This document shows, one piece after another, positions 32,562 through 40,393 of a stretch of DNA of 64,000 nt (positions are counted from its first letter, which is position 1; each line of letters starts with the position of its first letter). The notes under the pieces are model-generated. The model was given only the letters and a program-made list of their open reading frames with translations, ran no database searches and was not told the DNA's origin. The stretch is from Enterobacter sp. Bisph1 (lineage in GTDB: Bacteria; Pseudomonadota; Gammaproteobacteria; Enterobacterales; Enterobacteriaceae). The position numbers were made by a program, and so were the translations under genes. The stretch covers positions 62,001 to 126,000 of the forward strand of contig NZ_JXAG01000047.1 of the NCBI RefSeq assembly GCF_000814905.1. Reading direction: 5' to 3'.

Positions 32562-33155
32562 ATGACTGATATCATCTCCGCCACCGTGTTGTTGATCCTG
32601 ATAATGGATCCGTTGGGTAACCTGCCCATCTTTATGTCGGTACTGAAACATACCGAGCCGAAGCGCCGCCGGGCGATCATGATCCGCGAGCTGCTGATTG
32701 CCCTGCTGGTGATGTTTATCTTCCTGTTCGCTGGCGAGAAAATCCTTGCTCTGCTGAGTTTACGCGCGGAGACGGTTTCTATCTCCGGCGGCATTATTCT
32801 GTTTTTGATTGCCATCAAGATGATTTTTCCCAGCGAAACCGGCAGCAGTTCTGGCCTGCCCGCAGGCGAAGAACCCTTTATCGTCCCGCTGGCGATCCCG
32901 CTGGTAGCTGGCCCAACATTGTTGGCAACGTTAATGCTGCTCTCACACCAGTACCCGAATCAAATGAGCCACCTGGTGATTGCCCTGCTTATCGCCTGGG
33001 GCGGCACCGTGGCCATCCTGCTGCAATCGACGCTTTTCTTGCGCCTGCTCGGCGAGAAAGGGGTTAACGCGTTGGAAAGGTTGATGGGGCTGATTCTGGT
33101 GATGCTGGCGACCCAGATGTTCCTCGACGGCATACGGATGTGGATGAAGGGATAG
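32562..33155 (+). CDS. yhgN: MarC-family inner membrane protein YhgN
   Basis: 197 residues with six predicted membrane segments, like E. coli YhgN. Family marks are LILIMDPLGNLPIFMSVLKH, EEPFIVPLAIPLVAGPTLLATLMLL and the C-terminal ATQMFLDGIRMWMKG. The function of MarC proteins is unknown (UPF0056). The last 44 coding and stop bases (33111-33154) recur exactly at 34341-34384, on the far side of a toxin-antitoxin module, which marks this 3' end as the boundary of acquired DNA. Confidence 0.94.
   Translation: MTDIISATVLLILIMDPLGNLPIFMSVLKHTEPKRRRAIMIRELLIALLVMFIFLFAGEKILALLSLRAETVSISGGIILFLIAIKMIFPSETGSSSGLPAGEEPFIVPLAIPLVAGPTLLATLMLLSHQYPNQMSHLVIALLIAWGGTVAILLQSTLFLRLLGEKGVNALERLMGLILVMLATQMFLDGIRMWMKG
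33111..33154 (+). repeat. 44-base direct repeat, copy 1 (end of yhgN)
   Basis: From ACCCAGATGT to the GATA that includes the yhgN stop, identical to 34341-34384, exactly 1,230 bases away. The two copies bracket the Fic module like attachment-site repeats. Confidence 0.9.
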
Positions 33156-33236
33156 GCTGTGTGATTGAAACCGGAGCCGTTAGAGACACGGATCTTCCCG
33201 TATGCTAAAATTTGAACACTAATGGAGGTTACTGTG

Positions 33237-33500
33237 ATGTCTAAAACGCTTTCCTCAAGTGTGGCCAACAAAGTGAGACGCCTTGCCGCATCTCATAATG
33301 TCTCTGATATTTGCGACGATACCAGCCGCATGGCGAGGGTGATTACGCAGCTTGCAGGAGACAGCGTCGTACTGGATAGCACAGAGCAGTTGCTGGTTAA
33401 TCTCAAGAAAAAAGGCGTGCTAACGAAGGCTGAAACGCTCTCGTTGCAGGCTGATTATCTGCAAGAAAAACGCAGTGCCAACGGGAAGTTTCGTGCGTGA
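33237..33500 (+). CDS. Small protein preceding fic, putative antitoxin
   Basis: 87 residues (MSKTLSSSVANKVRRL...NGKFRA). The ATG at 33237 is chosen because GGAGG lies seven bases ahead; an in-frame ATG at 33222 is also possible. It is charged, with no membrane segment or signal peptide. I do not recognise the family and cannot see a clear copy of the class I Fic-inhibitory motif. Its TGA overlaps the GTG start of the following Fic gene by four bases, the typical layout of an antitoxin-toxin pair, so an antitoxin role is inferred from context only. Confidence 0.6.
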   Translation: MSKTLSSSVANKVRRLAASHNVSDICDDTSRMARVITQLAGDSVVLDSTEQLLVNLKKKGVLTKAETLSLQADYLQEKRSANGKFRA

Positions 33501-34250
33501 TTTTCGATCCGTTTGGAGACTTTACTACGGCAGGATATCTGCAAAACGTGTCAGGGCTTAAAGATCCTGATGACGTTAAACGATCGGAACACCTTGCATT
33601 TGAACTAAGCATTACTGACGCCCTTAACTTCCTGGCCGACCTTGACGTCATCGAGTACTCTTCGGTACTGAAAGTTCATGAATTACTCTTCGCCGAGTTC
33701 TCCGTGGGCCGGGCAAGATCGTAATCAGCTTTTTCCTGACCTTGCTGTCTTTAAAGGTACCCCTGATAACCCCCGCCATACCGCTTTCGAGCACCCGAAA
33801 GGGATCAAGCGAGCCGTTGAATATGCATTACGGCTGGCATCAGATTTTGAGTATTTCAAGAATAACCCAGGGAAAATGATGGGAATTTTAGCCTTTGCGC
33901 ACCCCTTTCTTGACGGCAACGGGCGTACAATTTTGCTGGTTTTCATGGAACTGTCCTACCGTGCAGGCTTCGCTATAGACTGGGCCAGAACAAACAAAGT
34001 TGTCTACCTTGAAGCGTTAAGTGCAGAGATTGAAAACCCTTCCAAAGGTCATCTAAACCAATATTTGTCTCCTTACATTGTGAATATAACGAGCCGAAGC
34101 CAATGGCCTAAAATGATCGGCGGTATTAAAGGATTGGACGGTTTAGATAAAGAGAACATCTCTTATGCCAGCCTGGATGACCCGGAAATTCAAAGAGTCT
34201 ATCTGGCGAATCGCTATTCAATCCCTGATAACAATCCCGTCGAGAAGTAA
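33497..34250 (+). pseudogene. Fic/Doc-family toxin gene with frameshift
   Basis: The first frame (GTG at 33497, MIFDPFGDFTTAGYLQNV) runs to 33724; the rest continues in another frame to the TAA at 34250. They join at about 33701-33704: FAEF in the first frame is followed by WAGQDR in the second, where Fic proteins usually have YPWAG. A loss of two bases between TTCT and CCGTGG would explain this. The Fic core HPFLDGNGR is at 33900-33926; the second Arg of HPFxxGNGRxxR is replaced by Leu. An intact gene would encode about 250 residues, a nucleotidyl (AMP) transferase type toxin. Either a real inactivating mutation or a sequencing error is possible; the second half has its own ATG at 33678. Confidence 0.75.
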
Positions 34251-34262
34251 GCAAGACCCCAT

Positions 34263-34293
34263 AAAAAGCAGCGACCCAATGGTGCTGCATTTA
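34263..34293 (+). terminator. Hairpin after fic, partial copy of the gntU-side terminator
   Basis: AAAAAGCAGCG ... TGCTGCATTTA, a degenerate form of the hairpin at 35152-35186: the sequences share AAAAAGCAGCGACC and most of the rest. The stem here is interrupted (GCAGCG against TGCTGC), and the T run is broken by A. Confidence 0.5.
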
Positions 34294-34340
34294 TATCCTA
34301 ATAGCATCCCACAGTTACGCTAACCCTGAACCTGTTCGCC

Positions 34341-34384
34341 ACCCAGATGTTCCTCGACGGCATACGGATGTGGATGAAGGGATA
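34341..34384 (+). repeat. 44-base direct repeat, copy 2 (yhgN 3' remnant)
   Basis: Identical to 33111-33154. It could encode ATQMFLDGIRMWMKG followed by a stop, but upstream the similarity to yhgN fades after about 20 bases, so this is a gene-end fragment and not a second yhgN. It lies between the Fic module and hicAB. Confidence 0.9.
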
Positions 34385-34414
34385 ATCGCGTTCTCTTTAG
34401 CACCGCTTTAATTC

Positions 34415-34435
34415 GTGTGTATAGGTGTGTATGAT
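34415..34435 (+). promoter_or_regulatory. Probable hicAB promoter with GTGTGTAT repeats
   Basis: GTGTGTAT occurs twice, at 34415 and 34425, ten bases apart, so both face the same side of the helix. The second overlaps TATGAT (34430-34435), a good -10 element, 23 bases before the hicA start. The repeat may be an operator for HicB, which has a DNA-binding C-terminus; this is inference. Confidence 0.45.
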
Positions 34436-34458
34436 GATTTCTGGGTTAGGGAGGACCT

Positions 34459-34641
34459 ATGAAATCTGCTGACTTGCTGAAGGAATTGATCGCAGCAGGG
34501 TGCGTTCTTCAACGGCATAACGGAGGCAGTCATCAAATTTGGTGGTCGCCAGTGACAGGGAAAACATTTCCTGTTCCGCATCCGAAGAAGGATTTACCTG
34601 TAGGTACCATCAGATCAATCAAAAAAATGGCGGGCATCTGA
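34459..34641 (+). CDS. hicA: HicA-family mRNA interferase toxin
   Basis: 60 residues, the usual HicA size. It has a double-stranded RNA-binding-like fold with the conserved catalytic His in NGGSHQIWW and the typical C-terminus KKDLPVGTIRSIKKMAGI. HicA toxins bind and cleave mRNA until neutralised by HicB. A GGGAGG ribosome binding site precedes the ATG. hicB follows after 24 bases. The module sits in accessory DNA between the yhgN remnant and gntU. Confidence 0.92.
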   Translation: MKSADLLKELIAAGCVLQRHNGGSHQIWWSPVTGKTFPVPHPKKDLPVGTIRSIKKMAGI

Positions 34642-34665
34642 CCCCCGCCGCTGTTGGAGGTAGCT

Positions 34666-35103
34666 ATGTTTTTTTCAGTCGGGGTTGAATCGCCTGCAGA
34701 TGCATCTACTGCATTTGGTATCAGTGTTCCGGCCTTTGACCGTTTTGACTATGGCTGTGTTTCCGCCGCTGATGAGCAAACCGATATTCCGGTAATGGCG
34801 CGGGAAGCGATTCTGAGTATTGTTGAAGAGATGGTAATCAGCGGCAAGTATGCGGTTGAAGATATTACAGATGCGGGTTTTATGGTTTATGCCGCCAGCC
34901 CGGATTATGCGCACTGTGATTCATGGTTCATGATCGATGTTGATTTAACCGGCTTCGAAGGTAAACAGCAGCGCGTGAATATCACCCTGCCGGACGTGCT
35001 GATTAAGCGCATTGACGGGTTTATTCAAAACAAGCGCGCGGTCTATAAAGACCGAAGCCATTTTCTGGCGCAGGCAGCACGTCATGAGCTTGCGAATAAA
35101 TAA
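34666..35103 (+). CDS. hicB: HicB-family antitoxin
   Basis: 145 residues from the ATG at 34666, preceded by TTGGAGG; an in-frame TTG at 34654 would lie in that ribosome binding site. The N-terminal part (FFSVGVESPADASTAFGISVPAF, about 1-100) is the HicB partial RNase H fold that binds HicA. The C-terminal part (RVNITLPDVLIKRIDGFI) looks like a ribbon-helix-helix DNA-binding domain, so HicB probably also represses the operon. Order hicA-hicB is the common one. Confidence 0.9.
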   Translation: MFFSVGVESPADASTAFGISVPAFDRFDYGCVSAADEQTDIPVMAREAILSIVEEMVISGKYAVEDITDAGFMVYAASPDYAHCDSWFMIDVDLTGFEGKQQRVNITLPDVLIKRIDGFIQNKRAVYKDRSHFLAQAARHELANK

Positions 35104-35151
35104 TGCTGACAGCTGCGATACCAGTAAGCATTGACACTACGATGCAACGCG

Positions 35152-35186
35152 AAAAAAAGCAGCGACCAAACGGCGCTGCTTTTTTA
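35152..35186. terminator. Bidirectional terminator between hicB and gntU
   Basis: AAAAAAAGCAGCG, loop, CGCTGCTTTTTTAT: A and T tracts flank the stem on both sides, so it can end hicB (plus) and gntU (minus). A degenerate copy lies after the fic gene at 34263. Confidence 0.85.
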
Positions 35187-35197
35187 TCACTCACCGC

Positions 35198-36538
35198 TTA
35201 ACTTAATAAGCTGAAAGCAATCATCCCGATAATCGCACCGGTGGTGCCGAGGATGGTTTCCATCATCGTCCAGGTTTTTAAGGTTTGCGCTTCTGTCGCG
35301 CCGGTGAAGCGGCCAAACAGCCAGAAACCGGCGTCATTCACATGGCTAACCACAATCGAACCGCCCGCGATACAGATGGAGAGTGCCGCCATCTGCGCGC
35401 CGCTAAAGTGCAGCTGCTCAATAACCGGCATCACCAGCCCCACCGCCGTCAGACAGGCAACCGTCGCGGAACCCTGAATAATACGTACCGCAGCGGCCAG
35501 CACAAAACAGGTAATCGCCACCGGTAAACCCATACCGGTTAATGCTTCACCGAGGGCGGGACCGACGCCGGAATCCACCAGCACCTGTTTGAACACGCCG
35601 CCTGCGCCAATCACCAGCAGAATAATACCCGCCGGCTGCAGCGCGTGACCGCAGATTTCCATCACCCGATCTTTCGGCATCCCCTGACGCATGGCCAGGC
35701 CATACATCGCCACCAGACAGGCGACAAGGATGGCAGTAAACGGATGGCCGATAAACTCCAGCCAGTCATACAGGCTGCTGCCTTCTGCGACAAAACGCGC
35801 GGCGATGGTTTTCATCCCCACCAGCACCAGCGGCAGCAAAATCAACGCCAGGCTGAAGCCGAACGAGGGCATTTTGCCTTCGCCTAAATGCGGCTCGCTG
35901 ACATCCTCAGGAATATGCAGCTCGACATGACGGCTAATAAAGTTGCCCCACAGCGGACCGGCAACCAGCATGCCCGGAATCGCCGCACAGAGACCAATCA
36001 GGATCATCCAGCCAAAATCCGCGTGCATCTGCGAGGCCAGCAGCATCGGCGCTGGACCCGGCAGCAGAAATGCCGCCGCTGCCGCAACGCCTGCAAACAA
36101 CGGAATGACCAGTTTTACGAGGTTGGTACCGGTATGGCGCGCCATAGAAAACGCAACGCTAATCAGCAGCACAATCGCCACTTCAAAGAACAGCGGCAGC
36201 GCACAAATTAGCCCCGCCAGACCGATCGCATAATGAGCCCGGCTATGGCCGAAAGAGTGCAACATTTTGACGGCGATTTGATCCACCGCGCCGGTTTCAT
36301 GCAGAATTTTGCCGAACATCGCGCCAAGGGCGACCACAATCGCCAGGAAACCCAGCGTACCGCCCATCCCTTTTTCCATGGTCTGCGCTATCTTAATCAG
36401 CGGCATCCCGGAAAAAAGCCCTGCACCAATCGAAACCACCATCAAAGCAACAAAAGCGTGCATACGCGCTTTCATCACTAAAAACAGCAGCAGCAAAACG
36501 GAGCCTACTGCTGTTAATACAAGCGTCAATGTACTCAC
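35198..36538 (-). CDS. gntU: Low-affinity gluconate transporter GntU
   Basis: 446 residues of the GntP family, the same length as E. coli GntU. Hydrophobic throughout, with GTLGFLAIVVALGAMFGKIL, FLLPGPAPMLLASQMHADFG and GSIVVSHVNDAGFWLFGRF. It takes up gluconate and is the paralogue of gntT at 8.6 kb. Its ATG overlaps the gntK stop by four bases, so the two are co-translated. Confidence 0.96.
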   Translation of the reverse strand: MSTLTLVLTAVGSVLLLLFLVMKARMHAFVALMVVSIGAGLFSGMPLIKIAQTMEKGMGGTLGFLAIVVALGAMFGKILHETGAVDQIAVKMLHSFGHSRAHYAIGLAGLICALPLFFEVAIVLLISVAFSMARHTGTNLVKLVIPLFAGVAAAAAFLLPGPAPMLLASQMHADFGWMILIGLCAAIPGMLVAGPLWGNFISRHVELHIPEDVSEPHLGEGKMPSFGFSLALILLPLVLVGMKTIAARFVAEGSSLYDWLEFIGHPFTAILVACLVAMYGLAMRQGMPKDRVMEICGHALQPAGIILLVIGAGGVFKQVLVDSGVGPALGEALTGMGLPVAITCFVLAAAVRIIQGSATVACLTAVGLVMPVIEQLHFSGAQMAALSICIAGGSIVVSHVNDAGFWLFGRFTGATEAQTLKTWTMMETILGTTGAIIGMIAFSLLS

Positions 36539-37068
36539 TTAACACTGCCTTCATTTATCACTGCAATTGTGCTGGCAACAACGCCATCCAGCGGCTGGTC
36601 AATATCTACCACTAAAACATCCGGCTCATCCGCGCCCGGCTCCTGCAATGCTTCAAACTGCGTAACCAGCATCTGCGTTTTGAAGAAGTGCCCTTTACGC
36701 GCCTTCAGGCGGCCTTCAATGACGTCGAAATCGCCTTTCAGATAAATAAAAGAGAGATTCGGGTTTCCGTCGCGCAGCTGATCGCGGTAGTGCTTTTTCA
36801 GCGCTGAACAGACAATCAGCGACACTTTATTGGTGCGCTGCATCGCAAACGCGGCATCGTTGAGCGCTTGTAACCACGGTTTGCGGTCATCGTCGTTCAG
36901 CGGCTCACCGGAAGCCATTTTAGTAATGTTACTGCGCGGATGGAGGAAGTCGCCATCAAGAAACGCGGCGTGTAACTGATGCGCTACTTCGCTGGCCACA
37001 GCCGATTTACCGCTGCCAGAAACGCCCATCAAAACATAGACGTGGTGATCAAGATTAGTCGTGCTCAA
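36535..37068 (-). CDS. gntK: Thermoresistant gluconokinase GntK
   Basis: About 177 residues from a TTG start at 37068 (codons for M-STTNLDHHVYVLMG), chosen because E. coli GntK begins at the equivalent residue and GGGGG lies just ahead; the longer frame to 37152 would run through the GntR operators. The P-loop is GVSGSGKS, followed by DGDFLHPRSNITKMASG. It phosphorylates gluconate with ATP to 6-phosphogluconate for the Entner-Doudoroff or pentose phosphate route. Confidence 0.94.
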   Translation of the reverse strand: MSTTNLDHHVYVLMGVSGSGKSAVASEVAHQLHAAFLDGDFLHPRSNITKMASGEPLNDDDRKPWLQALNDAAFAMQRTNKVSLIVCSALKKHYRDQLRDGNPNLSFIYLKGDFDVIEGRLKARKGHFFKTQMLVTQFEALQEPGADEPDVLVVDIDQPLDGVVASTIAVINEGSVK

Positions 37069-37096
37069 GGGTAGCCCCCACAGGTGCAAGAGTGAA

Positions 37097-37125
37097 TTGT
37101 TACGGGTAACTGTTATCGGTAACAT
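37097..37125 (-). promoter_or_regulatory. Two adjoining GntR operators of gntKU
   Basis: TTGTTACGGGTAACTG (37097-37112) and CTGTTATCGGTAACAT (37110-37125) both fit the GntR palindrome and overlap by three bases. They lie 29-57 bases upstream of the gntK start and would cover its promoter. Confidence 0.75.
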
Positions 37126-37179
37126 TGTCATGCCGGGGTATCGGAGAAGCAATATCCATTCGTGCCAGAGATAAATAAG

Positions 37180-37195
37180 TGTGAGCTAGCTCAAA
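37180..37195 (-). promoter_or_regulatory. CRP site of gntKU
   Basis: TGTGAGCTAGCTCAAA matches TGTGA-N6-TCACA in nine of ten positions. It lies between gntR and the GntR operators, where CRP would activate gntKU, as known in E. coli. Confidence 0.65.
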
Positions 37196-37204
37196 TTTGT
37201 CAGA

Positions 37205-38200
37205 CTAAATAGATCCGCCCGGTGACAAAGTGAAACCTAAATCTAACATTTTTGGCGTAACCGACTCACCACGAATGCGCGCCAGTAAGCGTTCGGCGCC
37301 AATGCGTCCCATACGTTCACGCGGCGTGAGCACGCTTGCCAGACGCGGCTCCATAACCTGGCCAATGTCGTGACCGTGAAACCCGGCGATAGCCATATCC
37401 TGCGGAATTTTTAGCCCAAGGCGCTGGCACTCAAACGCCGCGCCAACGGCGAGGTCATCGTTGGTGCAAAAAATCCCGTCAAGCTGGGGATACTCGCGGC
37501 GCGCCTGGCGCATCAGCTCAATACCGGCGGTGTAAGAGGACGATTGTTCCACCATCACGCTGTACGGCGTAAGCCCTGCATCCAGCATTGCCTGCTCGTA
37601 ACCCTGCTGTTTGATAATAGTACGTTCATCCAGACGTGCGCCAAGGTAAGCGATTCGACGGTGGCCGCGGGCGATAATAGCGGCGGTTATCTGTCGCGCG
37701 GCTTCAAAGTTGTCAAAACCAACGGCAATATCGAGACACGGCGAGCGGCTGTCCATCAGCTCTACTACCGGAATGCCCGCCACTTCAATCATTTTCAGCG
37801 TACGCGGCGTATGGGTACGCTCAGTGAGGATCAGGCCGTCAATATTCCACGAGAGCATGGATTCCAGGCGCTCTTCTTCCATCTCCGCTTTGTAACCGTA
37901 GTGCGCCAGCATCGTTTGATAACCGTGGGCGTCGGTAACGCTTTCAATACCGCGGAGAACTTCAGCAAAAACCTGGTTGGTCAAAGAAGGGAGTAGCACG
38001 CCAATGGCGCGGCTGGTGGCATTAGAGAGGATATCGGGAGCCCGATTCGGAATATAACCCAGTTCATCAAGGGCAGCCGCGATTTTGCCCCGTAACGCCA
38101 CGGAAACCTGTTCCGGGTTACGCAAAAAACGGCTGACGGTCATTTTGGTCACGCCAACGCGATCGGCCACATCCTGAAGTACGGGTCTTTTCTTTTTCAT
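37205..38200 (-). CDS. gntR: Gluconate repressor GntR (LacI family)
   Basis: 331 residues. The N-terminal HTH and hinge read VLQDVADRVGVTKMTVSRFLRN, and the periplasmic-binding-protein-like core shows AIGVLLPSLTNQVFAEVLRGIE and IDGIFCTNDDLAVGAAFECQ. It represses gntT and gntKU; gluconate is the inducer. Operator-like sequences are visible near both transcription units in this window. It precedes gntK in the same direction. Confidence 0.97.
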   Translation of the reverse strand: MKKKRPVLQDVADRVGVTKMTVSRFLRNPEQVSVALRGKIAAALDELGYIPNRAPDILSNATSRAIGVLLPSLTNQVFAEVLRGIESVTDAHGYQTMLAHYGYKAEMEEERLESMLSWNIDGLILTERTHTPRTLKMIEVAGIPVVELMDSRSPCLDIAVGFDNFEAARQITAAIIARGHRRIAYLGARLDERTIIKQQGYEQAMLDAGLTPYSVMVEQSSSYTAGIELMRQARREYPQLDGIFCTNDDLAVGAAFECQRLGLKIPQDMAIAGFHGHDIGQVMEPRLASVLTPRERMGRIGAERLLARIRGESVTPKMLDLGFTLSPGGSI

Positions 38201-38254
38201 CGTCCTGACAGTGTTTTCTGAGTGAAAGATGCCCTCAGTTTATCACGGACAATG

Positions 38255-38286
38255 CGCAACCTTCTGGTCAAAACCAGAAGGTTGCG
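38255..38286. terminator. Perfect 14-bp hairpin between yhhW and gntR
   Basis: CGCAACCTTCTGGT, loop CAAA, ACCAGAAGGTTGCG. The T-rich tail (TCTTTTATTTATT) lies on the plus strand side, while both neighbouring genes are on the minus strand, where no U-tract follows. It could end yhhW transcripts weakly, or block transcription entering from the other direction. Confidence 0.6.
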
Positions 38287-38304
38287 TCTTTTATTTATTC
38301 AACA

Positions 38305-39000
38305 TTAAACCGGCGGCAGATCGAACAGCAGGATTTCACTGTCGCTGTCGGCATGCACCGAAATAGCCTGCTCATCGGAAATCGCCAGACCATCGCTGGT
38401 GGTGGCTTTCGTGCCGTTAATGGTGACGTTGCCTTTCACTACCTGGATCCATACGCGGCGTTCAGCGGCGATGGTGTGAACAGACTGCTCATCTTTCAGC
38501 AGCGCCCAGCGGTAAAGCTCCATATCCTGATGCACTTTCAGCGAGCCGTCACGCGCATCCGGCGACAGCACCAGTTGTTTACCCTGCGCCGCATCGAAAC
38601 GACGTTGCTCATAACGCGGCGTGATGCCGGTGGTTTCTGGAATGATCCAGATTTGATACAGGCGCAGACGGTCGGTTTTACTCGGGTTATATTCCGAATG
38701 ACGAACCCCGGTACCGGCGCTCATAATCTGAAATTCGCCCGCAGGAACCTGCTCTTTGTTGCCCATACTGTCCTGGTGTTCAACCGCACCTTCCAGAACA
38801 TACGTCAAAATTTCCATATCTTTATGGGGATGGGTGCCGAAGCCCTGACCTGCGTCGATAACGTCATCGTTAATTACGCGCAGTGCCGAGAAGCCCATAA
38901 AATTCGGATCGTAATAATTGGCAAATGAGAAGGTGTGCCATGAGTCCAGCCAACCATGATTTGCGTGACCGCGGTCATTTGCTTTGCGTAAGAAGATCAT
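38305..39000 (-). CDS. yhhW: Pirin-like quercetin 2,3-dioxygenase YhhW
   Basis: 231 residues, bicupin fold, like E. coli YhhW. The metal ligands of the N-terminal cupin are in place: His57 and His59 (GTHPHKDMEILTY), His101 and Glu103 (GVRHSEYN). E. coli YhhW cleaves quercetin in vitro; the natural substrate is unknown. It lies between yhhX and gntR, all on the minus strand. Confidence 0.94.
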   Translation of the reverse strand: MIFLRKANDRGHANHGWLDSWHTFSFANYYDPNFMGFSALRVINDDVIDAGQGFGTHPHKDMEILTYVLEGAVEHQDSMGNKEQVPAGEFQIMSAGTGVRHSEYNPSKTDRLRLYQIWIIPETTGITPRYEQRRFDAAQGKQLVLSPDARDGSLKVHQDMELYRWALLKDEQSVHTIAAERRVWIQVVKGNVTINGTKATTSDGLAISDEQAISVHADSDSEILLFDLPPV

Positions 39001-39122
39001 TTGTTTACCCCCGTATGTTGTCGATGGAGTAAGTGTGGACGCAATCGGCCAACGATCATAGAGGGTGAAAATTGACTCCTCTGTTCAAAAAATATGAACA
39101 ACTAACGAGGAGCCATTATCAG

Positions 39123-40160
39123 TTATTTGGCAAGGGTGATCGTGGCAGGTGAAGCCTGCTCAAAGGCGCGTTCGAGCAGCTCAAGGTTGGTAAGAACGTC
39201 AGATTCCTTGACGTAATTTGGCGCACCGGCGGTGAGGGTTGCGTACAGCGCATCATAGACGCGCCCATAGTCGCCCGTTTCCGGCAACATCGTTTCCCGC
39301 ACCGTTTCACCCGCTGCGTTTATATACTCCAGCGTACCGACGCTTTCATCTGCGGCAAAACCCGGATCGCCCGGCATAATATTGGCTTTGAGGCTGGTTT
39401 CCTGTTGGTCAATGCCGTATTTGATAAACGATCCTTTGCTGCCATGGACAATAAATTTCGGATAATCCAGCTTTACCAGATGACTGGTTTTGACAATGGC
39501 TTTCAGATCCCCGTAAAACAGCTGTGCTTCAAAGGTGTCATCGGGGTTGGCTTTATTGCGCAAACTACGGATGTCGAAGGCGGCATGATCCGGGCGACCG
39601 AACAGCGAAATGATCTGATCCATTGTATGCACGCCCAGGCCATAGAACGAGCCATCCTGCGGCAGACCAGGAGCGGTTTCCGCAACCGGGCGGAAGTAGT
39701 CAAAATGGCTTTCTATTTCAACAATGTTGCCAAGCTTACCGCTTTCAATCACTTTTTTAGTGGTGAGAAAGCAAGCGTCGAAGCGACGATTCTGATACGG
39801 CGTTACCGTTAGCCCCTTGCGCTTTGCCAGCTCAAACAGCGTTATCGCTTCCGCCATTGTCGGTGTAAAGGGCTTTTCGACCAGCACATTTTTACCCGCT
39901 TCCAGCGCGCGCTTCGCATAATCAAAGTGGCTGTCCGCGTGGGTGCAGACGATAACCAGCTTAACGTTAGGATCGTTGAAGATATCGTCAATATCGCTGG
40001 TGAAATGGATATGCTGATACTGCGGTTCCTGCTCTTGCGGTTTCGCATGGCGGCGATAAATATGCGCGACGTTCCAGCTGGCTTTACGGTGCAGAACATA
40101 AGGAAGGTGATAACGGGTGGTGCTTTTACCAAAGCCGATAAAGGCGCAATCCAGAGTCAT
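39123..40160 (-). CDS. yhhX: Gfo/Idh/MocA-family oxidoreductase YhhX
   Basis: 345 residues, the same as E. coli YhhX. The NAD(P) fold begins DCAFIGFGKSTTRYHLP, with the family motif VLVEKPFTPTMAEA near 95 and the substrate-domain part SFYGLGVHTMDQIISLFGRP. A dehydrogenase acting on a sugar or polyol is likely, but the substrate is unknown. In K-12 its upstream neighbour is ryhB; here an AT-rich patch with two extra genes lies between. Confidence 0.94.
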   Translation of the reverse strand: MTLDCAFIGFGKSTTRYHLPYVLHRKASWNVAHIYRRHAKPQEQEPQYQHIHFTSDIDDIFNDPNVKLVIVCTHADSHFDYAKRALEAGKNVLVEKPFTPTMAEAITLFELAKRKGLTVTPYQNRRFDACFLTTKKVIESGKLGNIVEIESHFDYFRPVAETAPGLPQDGSFYGLGVHTMDQIISLFGRPDHAAFDIRSLRNKANPDDTFEAQLFYGDLKAIVKTSHLVKLDYPKFIVHGSKGSFIKYGIDQQETSLKANIMPGDPGFAADESVGTLEYINAAGETVRETMLPETGDYGRVYDALYATLTAGAPNYVKESDVLTNLELLERAFEQASPATITLAK

Positions 40161-40393
40161 AATCGAGTCCTTATATTTAGCTTTCTGTATAAAAAAAGCT
40201 TAATTGTTTAAATAAAGCATAATTAATAAATTTTAGCATATCTATTGGCATTGAATCATATAAATTAAGGTTTAATCATTTTTACTGCCTCACCTAATAT
40301 GATGAAATTTCGTCAATTTAATAAACACCCACTTATTAGACACATTGATTTCTTATTATTCCGCTTGCTAATTAATTCACCCACGGAGAAGAT

